Below are positions 55,370-64,000 of a DNA stretch of 64,000 nt, in pieces. The notes under the pieces are model-generated. The model had not been told where the DNA came from, searched no databases, and worked only from the letters and a program-made list of their open reading frames with translations. Numbering within the stretch: the stretch's first letter is position 1; every line of letters starts with the position of its first letter. The translations under genes were made by a program, and so were the position numbers. The DNA comes from Kuschelorhynchus macadamiae. Lineage: Eukaryota > Arthropoda > Insecta > Coleoptera > Curculionidae. The stretch is from the NCBI GenBank assembly GCA_030620095.1, contig JAUTXW010004483.1, positions 1 through 64,000 of the forward strand. The letters are read 5' to 3'.

Positions 55370-56379
55370 AATCTCCTGGTAAAAAAAGACCCCGATAATC
55401 ATACAAAGATAAAATTGACGATAGTGATTTTCAAGTAATTCGACGAACAATAGAGGATTTTTATATAAACCTGAAGAAGGTTCCGACCTGCAAACCCCTA
55501 CTTCGTGCTGTAAAGAACAAAATAGATTTTCCGTACGGGTATAAAACCTTAAATCGGCTTTTACGATCAAATGGTTTTGTTTGGCGCAAGTGCCAAAAAT
55601 AAACGAATATTGCTCATTGAGAGACCAAATATTTTTCACTGGCGGGTGAAATATCTATGAACTGTAAGGCAATATAGGCATGAAGGAAGCAATATTGTGT
55701 ATCTAGACGAAACCTGGGTAGATAATGATATGACAGTGAACAAATGCTGGCAAAGTGAAAGTGTTACAGGTGTTGTTCAGGGAATCCGTTCTAGTAGTCG
55801 CTTTATTATAGTTCATGCTGGTTCAGAAGCCGGATTTGTTCCAGGTGCTGCTTTAGTTTTTCGCTCGGGACTAAGAACTGGAGACTATCATGGACAGATG
55901 AATAGAGATAATTTTGAAAAGTGGTTGCTCGAGAAGCTTCTACCTAACATTCCTCCCAAATCAGTCGTGGTAATGGATAATGCGTCTTATCATTCTCACG
56001 TAGAAGATAAAGTGCCAACTGAATACTCTACAAAAGCTCATATGATATCGTGGCTCAAATCGAACAATCTTGTATGTGATCCAAGACGGCGAAAATATCA
56101 ATTAAATGAAGTAATATCAGCCAACAAGCCTAGAGAAAAAAAGTATAAAATTGACGGTCTTTTACGTAACCTCGGTCATACACCTTTAAACATGTTCGTT
56201 TCATTGAAGATAAATACTGGGAAGTAGATGGCAAAATTGAAACGGTTATTGATGATTTAGTTATCACACTGGGACCTTCAAGTAGTAACGACGAAACCTC
56301 ATCATTTTCAGAGGAAGACAACGATTTAGAAGGAATCGTACCATTAGAATCACAGCCGTCAACCTCAAAAATGGTTTAG
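55370..56379 (+). pseudogene. Tc1/mariner (IS630)-type transposase with internal deletion
   Basis: N-terminal part at 55396-55560: DKIDDSDFQVIRRTIEDFYI, KPLLRAVKNKIDFPYGYKTL, SNGFVWRKCQ, with stops and a frameshift near 55690. The open part from 55697 has YLDETWVDND (first Asp), then MNRDNFEKWLLEKLLPNIP and VVVMDNASYHSHVEDKVPTE (second Asp). After LRNLGHTPLN near 56190 the sequence jumps, in another frame, to HVRFIEDKYWEVDGKIETVI and a Ser/Asp/Glu-rich tail ending at 56379. Relatives have a PYHC.LNPIE-type third catalytic site between these; it is deleted here, so the protein cannot cut DNA. Confidence 0.8.
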
Positions 56380-56591
56380 TTTTTTTTCATATATTTTGTA
56401 AAATTGTTCATAAAGTAGCGGTCAATAAACTGCTTCAAAATAATTAATTTTCTGTTCAATACCGTGTGTCAAAAATATCTAATATTGCAATTAATATTTG
56501 AAAAACTAAAGAACTCATATTTTTCCAAAATTAACACATGAATGTAGTTATAGTAGGGGAGCCAGCACTGATTCCAATGAACAAGATTTAT

Positions 56592-57258
56592 CAAGATTTT
56601 AACTTATGCAGTTCGACTTTAAGCTATTCGGGTATAACAAAAGTGACCGTTTGTCTCCGTCTATCATATTACTTTGTACAATGGCCGTGATTGTGAAGTA
56701 CTATACAGGGCGTTTCTAATTGCGTGCTAATGTTAAGGGTGATTCTTGGACCTTTTTAAGAAAAAAGTTTAATATGAACCTAAAAGTCTTAACTTTGGAG
56801 ATACAGGGTTTTAAATTTTTTAATTCTGTTGCTATTATAGATAAATAACTGTGTCAAATTTGATACACGTCTTTTATGCGTAAAAGGGCATCTTTTATTA
56901 ACAATCAATTTTTGAAATTTCTACCAGTGACGTGCATATGTAATTACCCTGGGTAAATCCGTATGCTCCTTAATGTATAGAAGACTTGTATCAAATTTCA
57001 TGCAGTTATCTGCAATAGCATCAGAATTGGGATAAAGAAAAATGTTTTCTTTTGAAACTTTACCATCCTGTATCTCAAAAGTTAAGACTTTTAGGACATA
57101 AAAACACCCCCTTTAACATCAGCAAGCAAATAGGAAACGCCCTGTATAGTACTTCACAATGAAGGCCCCTGTATAAAGTAATATGACGAACGGAGACAGA
57201 CGGCCACTTTTGCCATACCCGAGTAGCCCAAAGTCGAACTGCAACCTTGTAAAATCTG
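56592..57258. repeat. Large fold-back element, arms about 250 bp
   Basis: 56592-56860 and about 57010-57258 are inverted copies: TGCAGTTCGACTTTAAGC, GGGTATAACAAAAGTGACCG, GTGAAGTACTATACAGGGCG and AAAAGTCTTAACTTTGGAG on the left are all found reversed on the right. The arms match at roughly 80-85 percent by eye. The 150-base spacer is AT-rich and shows no coding sequence. The form is that of a non-autonomous fold-back transposon. Confidence 0.8.
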
Positions 57259-59890
57259 GACTGTCGTGTATCACTATACTGGGTGGTCCAATAATAGTGG
57301 ACGTAGGCAGTAGCCCGTGAACCGTTAACGACAGAACTCAAGAAAAAATATATTTATAGGTAAATCGATCAAGAAAAATCAAAATTAAATCATTTTAAAA
57401 TCGAAAGTTCGCCGCTGTTGTAACACAAAAGAGATATAGAAGTGCGGTACACGAAAGAAAACAGATAAATATAGATAAAGCTTCATTAAGCATAATTACA
57501 TTTTTTAATTATCTGCAGTGCGTATGGTCAAAAAGGAGTGCCATATTATTTAAAGAACGACGGGACACCACTGGTTTAAAGAGATTTCTTGGCCGACCTT
57601 CCTAAACCAATTGACTCCGCCCGGTTTTCTTTATATACAATAACTTGAAGAGAAATATAATTCATTATTATATTTCTTTATAAACTAAAAATGCATTTAA
57701 TTTAAATCGGAGTTGACTCGACTGCTATCATCACATATATTTTAACTTACCTACAAGCAAGGGCTGCACGTCTTAGAGTTGTTACTCAGAGGTTGACGTC
57801 TTTGTCTCGCTGTTTGCCCTTTTAATAATCTAACAATTCGCTGTCATTGTACAAGGTTGAAATAAATTAAATGAAAAGGAAATGTACCAATTTATAACGC
57901 TTTGTACGAATCAACCAATTCACCATGTGAAAATAACTAATAAACTGCAAAACTGTTAGAATATTGGTACGAATCCAATATGGGGGAACAAATTGGCGCC
58001 CAAAAGAATATTTGAAAAGACAGTATATATGTGTTACTAAATGACAATATGGGTAATTAAACTGGGTCACACCTCCTAATAAAAGGAATGGTCGACTTTC
58101 TTGTAGCACTTAATAATTACAATTTATTGTTTGATATCCTGGTCAATTTGCGCAAAATCCAACGTTTGGAATTTCAGTGAAACCATGTATATAGCAGTAA
58201 TCGTAGACTGATCAAGTTGATGCATATAACAAAAGTGTTTTAGAGAAAGACGTATTTTTGAAACCTGATACTGGATCTCAATTAAACTTAAATCATAATT
58301 GGCTGCCTTTATTTAAAGGCGTATTGCACGCAAAATAACTTGTTGTTTATCTTGAACTTGAATAGACTTTAGTAATAAGAATCTAGCCCAAAAGGATAAC
58401 ACTGATAAGTGTCGAAACGTAGGCATTTGGTTTAAATGTTTTATAAACTTTTCAAGAACGCTGCTTTTCTCTTAATGTACTTACTTAGGAATCATTATGT
58501 ATGCAGACAGTAGAAAGATTATAAATACTAAAAAAAATATGGTTACATTCTTCATACAAACTTCTCAACATTTTAGATCAGTATCACTTAATTTATTCTT
58601 AATGAATGACCTGAAGAAAGAAATGTTTCTTGGAAGCTCCAATTTAGAAATATCCTTTGTAAATTAATAAGGTAATGCCTATTTTTACACGTGACGAATA
58701 AAAGGGTCGAAATAGAAATGGAAAGTCAGCGATTTACTGATTTTCGCCCACGCGGATTTTATAGGTAAAAGTTCAAAGAAGGTAGTTAATAAAGAAGACA
58801 CGAACAATTACTTCTTGTTTAAAGAAAAGAGAAGGTAAAAGATCCTCTGAATTATGTTTGATGATGCTTAGTTTTTGTGATATAATATATTAATATCATA
58901 TTATTTTGCTCATAAAGAAATTAATATAGTGCTGTTTTTTATTTATTTTGTATCTACGTATAATATACGACATGGTAAAATAGAATTATATAAAACTCAA
59001 ATTGTTCTGAAATTTTTTAATCGATTCTTTTACAACATCGCATGTTGTGGTTGATTTGACGCTTGGCGTAGTACATCAGGGAGTTTTTTACTTTTTCTAA
59101 TAATATATACCAATTAAAAATACCTAAAGTTTTTCTTACAAAAAACAATACAATTTTTATCCGTTAGTTGGCAACAGTGTTGGTTGACGGGCAAGTATTT
59201 TTTATATTAATTTGTTTTTTCGATCGCTCCCCATACACTGTATGGAATGTGAAAACACTATCATATTCGATCCAAGACGGCAGAACAATATAAAAACAAA
59301 TTTTGAAATTAGTGAAAATAAAGTTCTATAACGAGATATCGAAAATTGTGTTTACAACTTATTTCATAAATTTATTAGGGCAACAATAGATATCCGTTGG
59401 GCATCTCACCTGCTGGGTCGGTAGAGATGACCAAAAATAAATATTTTGGTTAAACATTTTTTTCTCTTCTCTCTCTTCAAAATCTTGTTTTTCCATATTT
59501 TGAAGTTGGGTACGTATACTCAACTCAACTGTTTTTTGAAAATAAACATTTCGTTTTGATTTTCCTTAGTTAGGGCAACTCTTCAAATATACATTTACCA
59601 CAAATTATACGCTCAAGTATTACGTAGGAATCAACTGGTTTTAGCGAAGATGGTGAAACAAAATAGCGGCTTAATAAAATATTTAAAAATTCAGCTTAAA
59701 AAAGTATGTAATAGACTGATTTCAAATTATATGCAAAAATTAATTTTGAAATAGAGATGAACTGGTAAAATTGTGGTACGAATTCAAGATAGCGTAACAG
59801 AGTGACGGTCAAGTAAAATTTTTGTATCGTGAAAAAATAACCCTCCCAGGTTTTACATATCGTTTTAGCGCTCCCAGGATGCCAAAAATA
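57259..59890. other. No gene recognised
   Basis: AT-rich. A 21-base match to 55130-55152 (AGTGCGG.ACACGAAAGAAAA) lies at 57441-57463, in direct orientation. A hammerhead-like string is annotated separately at 58402. Confidence 0.35.
58402..58425 (+). ncRNA. Weak hammerhead-like string
   Basis: CACTGATAAGTGTCGAAACG contains a CTGATAA box (canonical CTGANGA) followed by GAAACG, but there is almost no room for stem II. Listed only because GAAACG-type ends recur at Penelope-like loci. Confidence 0.15.
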
Positions 59891-59996
59891 TGTTTTCTCA
59901 ATTCAGTCTGTCTGTCTGTCGGTCTGTCTGTCTAGCTGAAAAACACTAACCCGATTGACTTCTAATTTTGGGCAAAAATTAAGAGTCATAATTTTT
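59891..59996. repeat. Dispersed repeat copy 2 with (GTCT)n
   Basis: A GTCTGTCTGTCTGTCGGTCT tract (about 59906-59933) leads into TAACCCGATTGACT and CAAAAATTAAGAGTC. Same layout as 9433-9551. Confidence 0.6.
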
Positions 59997-60097
59997 AAGT
60001 TCTAAATTTTGCTTCACGCGAAATCAGATGATGGCGTCATTAACGTTCAAGCTAACTAATATAATATAATAACTATTTACATGTTTTTCTTCGAGAA

Positions 60098-60167
60098 GCT
60101 TGGTGGCGCATTGATAGAATTCTCAGCCCGCGTCGTAAAGCTTGTGGGTTCGAATCCCGACCAAGAC
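60098..60167 (+). tRNA. tRNA-like sequence, probably pseudogene or SINE head
   Basis: GCTTGGT and ACCAAGA can pair over six of seven positions. Box A (TGGCGCATTGATAG) and box B (GGTTCGAATCC) are good. The anticodon arm is poorly formed (loop TCGTAAA would give GTA, Tyr), and the T stem is imperfect. A T-rich run follows at once, as after Pol III genes. No repeat-tail was found to make it a complete SINE. Confidence 0.4.
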
Positions 60168-60237
60168 GAAAATTTTTTTTTGTTTTTTTTAACGAAATTT
60201 ATAATTAATAAATATTTGGATTAATTATTTTCTTAAA

Positions 60238-60253
60238 GTTAGGTTAGGTTAGG
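60238..60253 (+). repeat. Three TTAGG units
   Basis: GTTAGGTTAGGTTAGGA. TTAGG is the usual insect telomere unit; three copies inside a chromosome arm are common and not evidence of a telomere. Confidence 0.7.
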
Positions 60254-60924
60254 ATTGATAGATATACTGTAAAGAAAGCGCGCGAAAGCGCGCCAACCGA
60301 ATTCCGAGACTATATTAAAACAAGAATTTTTCTTAACAAAATATATACTATCAACTGAATCCGTTATCACGTTAGATTAGTACAAGTTTGTCAAAAAAGC
60401 AGTCATTCACACGTTTTTCTTATTTAACCTGAACCGACTTTCCGACGATTTGTTCACGTTAGCGTGGAAGGAGCAACGGCCTTAGTGCGGAACTAAATTG
60501 TGTCAGACTAATCCTAATAAAAGGAAACATTTATAACCAGAGAAGTTCCGGGTAAAGGACATTTTTTAATATTTCAGTTACAATGTACCATCAATTTCTT
60601 ACTCTAGTATAATCGAGGACTCTCCAGAAATAAAAACGGAGTTTTCAGCAAGGAAAACTAAGACATAGTTGTTATAATGAACTGCGATGTATGTCTAAGA
60701 ACTGTTGTAGAGAGAGAAACAATAGCTTAACTTTGCCATGACGCCCTCGTTTTGGCAATGTCAATTGGGGCAGCTCAACAAACATACTGGAATGTTACTA
60801 TACAAAAATATTCCGTACGAGTTATTGCCAACCTAAACTATCCATTTTTTACTTCTAAATACCCCCAGCTACCAATCTTTAGTCGAATATGTATAAGTAT
60901 CAACAACCGTTTGCGATATTGGCG

Positions 60925-61340
60925 CAGTCACCTTGAATTTTTTAAGGTTGTCTAAAATTCATAACTCTTAAAAACCCCCAGAAATAATAAAAGCTCGCAG
61001 TCATGTACGTGTCATTGTTTTGACGGAATATTCACTGACATTTCAAAATTTACACTCTTAGATACGACCATGTTGGCTCAGCCATTTTGAGTTTTTAAAT
61101 GTTTACTGAAAATTTATAATTTTCACTCTGTAACACCGCCAGATATCTATTTTCAGTCAACACTGCATTTTGAATTTTCAAATTTTAAATACAAATTTTC
61201 AGTCGAATCTGCACAACTGACAAAATTCATCCGCCATATTGGGGTCCCTATTTTGAATTTCGAAAAGTTGACTAAAAATTCATAACTTGCACTCTTAAAT
61301 TTCAACAGATACCGATTTTCAGTCGAATAAAATTACAAAT
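60925..61340. repeat. Degenerate tandem repeats, about 120-bp period
   Basis: A CCATTTTGA-type segment, AAAATTCATAACT, CACTCTTA and ATTTTCAGTCGAAT recur in order about three times with heavy divergence. Confidence 0.45.
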
Positions 61341-62542
61341 AACTAATGACGTGGAAATAGGTAAAAAAGCCATTATAAGATTTAAAACAGACATACAAAT
61401 AGAATGAAGTTAGTAAAAGGTGGTAAATCCTCTGCAAATGCGTTTCTTTAACAGCTCGACACAACAATCATACAAAAACCAATAACAATTGAATCCTACA
61501 GCAGAGAACGATGATGATCCATAAACTTCTTTTTTAATTATGGGTGGGGATAAGAATAGCTATGGCCGAAAAGAGAAGCATCTGAAAAATGTATTACCAG
61601 AATCGTCGAATCTGCACATGCGCAAACCATGTTGTCAAAAGTTGATTTTTATCCATAAATTTAGGCAACTATTACGAAGTGAAGTTTAAAAAGGAATACT
61701 ATTCGTAACAGTTCATATCTGGAATACTAAAATCTATAATTAATATTCTTTAGCAATCAATATTTATTTATAATGAAACGTTATGTAGGTAATTATTATT
61801 AAATCAACTTCAACTATTCTAAACAGATATACAACATTCGGCAACCATTTTAAAATCTGACAATGACATGGCTTTGTTTGTATTTACATTTTTAAGGACT
61901 CTGCCATCAATTCTGAAAATATATTCCCGCACCAAAAAATATTTCCTGTATAATCTATAATACCATCAAGGAGAATAGGTGATGTTCAAACTTTATGGAT
62001 GAAAAAACTTATTTCCGACTAAGTGAGTAGTTACTTAATAAATATGCACAAAATAAATATTTTCCATAAACGAAATACAGATGAGAATATGCCTAAAAAA
62101 TTAATTTTCGAATTTTAAAATAATTTTCACTGGATAGAACCATTGTCCTTAAATTCTTCTTTGAGTCCAACATATTATATTAAAAAAAACTAAAATGGAT
62201 GTTTTCTAAATATCTGTTATTTTTCAATTCGAGCTTTCACTTCCGGAATTTCTGCGTAACATTGAATCCAGAATAATCTCTTGACAGCACACGTTTATGT
62301 ATCAAACATACTCACTAAATACTTCTACCCAATTTTAGCATTAAAACCACATAAAAAAATGTTTCGTCTATAAAATAATACGAAATGCTCTGTTTACATT
62401 TCTTCGACCATTGTCAATTGCAAAATAACTTATTAAGTAGGCAAATGTCATTTCAGTTCGTGCGCCTGCGCTCTTTGCCATATTTCGGTCATTTTTCTGT
62501 TAAATGGCTTCACTTTTTTTATAACTTTTAAGCTATATCCCA
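61341..62542. other. No gene recognised
   Basis: AT-rich sequence without recognisable coding or repeat features. Confidence 0.35.
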
Positions 62543-63520
62543 TCCTATAAATATAAATAAATAATGCCTTTATTATTATCAAAAATAAAAAATACATGCA
62601 TTTTAAATTAACAATTTAACTTAGATTAGTTGCGGAAAGTCTCCGACGAAGTCTAGCTTAGTAGCTACTCTACTGAACCAGAGAATCACTAGTAATTTTA
62701 ACGAAACTCATTACATATAGCATTATTAAAATTTTTTTAAGCTAATAAATGACACTAAGACACTGTTCCACAAATCAAGAATATTTGTATAGTGCCTACA
62801 ATAGGTACTTATGTAAACAAAATTTGTGCACATTAAACTATCTACCTTGATTATCTAAAAGATACTTTTTGTATTTATATTTAAAACTTAAAATAATCTA
62901 AGTTTACCAATTCTTCCGGTATCGTATTATATAAACGAACGACGTTAAAGCTGAAAAATCTCCGACACAAGGTACTCTGATTCGTCGGTACCGTTAATAT
63001 AATTAATGGTCGAACATTAATGTTATGAATATCTCTACGAAAGATAAGGCGGTTTCTAATGGAAGTAGGATAATTAAGATCGTTGATAATCCTAATAATA
63101 AAATTACAAAAATGCAGATGCCTTCTGGATTCCATATTTAGCCTGTTTAGTTCGTGAAGTTTATGAGAACATGATCAAAGGAGGAACCCCAGAAAATCTG
63201 CGACGGTTCGGAAAACCTGAATATATTTTTTGATATCTATCTGTTAGGAATGATTTGAAGATTGAATGAATTTTCATTAAAACCGTAATATTTTAATTTA
63301 GATACAATAAGTTTATGGTTTATTATAACACAGTAATAAGTTTCTTATCAGTTGCATATATTATATCGTCAATAACATTTGTTAGGGCTACCGCAGTACT
63401 GAAATTCTTTCTGAATCCTAATTGACTATCAAGTATTATTTTATTATCAACAAAAAATGAGTTCATTTGATTATATAATATCATTTCCCAAAACGTTCGA
63501 TAAACTTGGAAGAATGCTCA
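62543..63520 (-). mobile_element. Truncated Jockey-like non-LTR element
   Basis: RT remnants occupy 62881-63510 and the 3' end is AATAATAAAGGCATTATTTA with a TTTA-rich tail at about 62543-62580 on the minus strand. It seems inserted into the family A element that continues at 63545. Confidence 0.65.
62881..63510 (-). pseudogene. Non-LTR reverse transcriptase remnant
   Basis: From 63460 down: LDSQLGFRKNFSTAVALTNV, IDDIIYATDKKLIT, a gap with stops, FKSFLTDRYQKI, SGVPP (remains of SGVPQG), then a deletion removing the YADD region. The C-terminal frame at 62881-63135 reads HFCNFIIRIINDLNYPTSIR, DIHNINVRPLIILTVPTNQS and FFSFNVVRLYNTIPEELVNL, typical of the end of Jockey-group RTs. Confidence 0.75.
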
Positions 63521-63544
63521 TAATTCGAAATTCATTAAAATCTT

Positions 63545-64000
63545 TTGGATACATAGTGCCAACACTGAACCCTGTGGAACACCTGCATTGATTTTGAAAA
63601 TATCAAATAAATCACCTCAACAACTACAGAAATATTTCTGCTGGAAAGAAAACTGACAATCCAAGTACAACGTTTTGGAGGAAGACCATACGCAGAAGGT
63701 TTGTTAAGAAATGCGTCATGCCAGAGAATTCGATTGACTTGTTCCAGGTGTGAGTTACGAAGGTAAGTAGATCTGCTGTGAACTTTTGGTGGTGGAAGCT
63801 ATATTGTCATGGATAAGTTTATACCTTTCAAGGTAATTTAAATGATCAGTATTGATATACTTCTCCAATGGATGCCTTTCTCATAATTGAGAGTAGGGAT
63901 ATGGGCACGTAATTAGAGGGAAGAGTTCTGGATCCCTTTTTAGGAACAGGCTATACACGAGCAGAATTGCAGCTTTTAGGAAAAATGCCCTTCTTATACG
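63545..64000 (-). pseudogene. Family A reverse transcriptase fragment, runs off the window
   Basis: From the window end down: KRDPELFPLITCPYP (remains of the 'KKGD...NYRPI' motif), KYINTDHLNYLERYKLIHD, HTWNKSIEF-type text, WHDAFLNKPSAYGLPPK-type text, and INAGVPQGSVLAL at about 63555. It matches the 45975-46265 segment in order and wording and extends further toward the 5' end. It stops at GSVLAL, where the Jockey-like remnant begins. Confidence 0.75.

Noticed and set aside
57441..57463. 21-base match to 55130-55152 as terminal repeats of the 55 kb transposon
   Set aside because: The match is direct, short and without matching flanks, so it does not define element ends.
60238..60253. TTAGG repeats as a telomere or telomeric insertion site
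   Set aside because: Only three units, no longer array and no telomere-specific elements nearby; such short runs are common in insect DNA.

Overview
This is an AT-rich animal nuclear window, most likely from an insect. Its coding content fits that: Penelope-like retroelements with GIY-YIG endonucleases, Jockey-type non-LTR reverse transcriptases, hAT and Tc1/mariner-type transposases of kinds common in insect genomes, very long (TA)n tracts, and a tRNA-derived SINE ending in GAA repeats. There is no sign of bacterial gene organisation. I found no convincing complete host protein gene. Almost everything recognisable is a transposable element at some stage of decay, often nested in another.

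Layout. 0.9-4.1 kb: decayed hAT element (minus). 4.9-5.8 kb: non-LTR fragment. 6.7-8.1 kb: tandemly duplicated 0.6 kb repeat. 8.1-8.5 kb: isolated GC/CpG-rich block with a short ORF that starts like a secreted protein, the only candidate host exon. 8.8-9.2 kb: fold-back element with a tRNA-like sequence in one arm; half of a second copy lies at 14.1 kb. 9.7-13.0 kb: the best preserved DNA transposon, with 29-bp inverted termini, ATAT at both ends and a transposase frame holding only three lesions. 14.7-17.2 kb: Tc1/mariner-type element with (TA)n in both inverted repeats. 17.3-18.0 kb: degenerate tandem repeats. 18.1-25.2 kb: three-level nest of a Tc1/mariner-type element (plus), a Jockey-type retrotransposon (minus) and a 551-codon uncharacterised frame (minus). 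29.0-32.0 kb: another Tc1/mariner-type element with about 0.5 kb inverted repeats. 32.2-34.4 kb: head-to-head Penelope-like pair flanked by (TA)n. 35.4-37.3 kb: Jockey-type element. 38.1-42.3 kb: Tc1/mariner-type element invaded by a hAT-like element with GTAACTAGTTAC repeats, which holds a second Penelope-like pair and more (TA)n. 43.8-46.3 kb: non-LTR element split by a younger one with a clear 6-bp target duplication. 49.3-52.5 kb: third Penelope-like pair, bounded by a 13-bp direct repeat. 52.9-53.2 kb: SINE. 55.4-56.4 kb: Tc1/mariner-type transposase. 56.6-57.3 kb: fold-back element. 62.5-64.0 kb: two more non-LTR fragments, one running off the window end.

The elements do not form a pathway; they are layers of insertion. 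The informative points are the order of insertion, the repeated head-to-head form of all three Penelope-like loci, the position of (TA)n tracts at element ends, hammerhead-like cores in Penelope-type termini, and the tRNA-bearing fold-back repeat. Family names come from remembered motifs and were not searched; boundaries without a visible target duplication are approximate.
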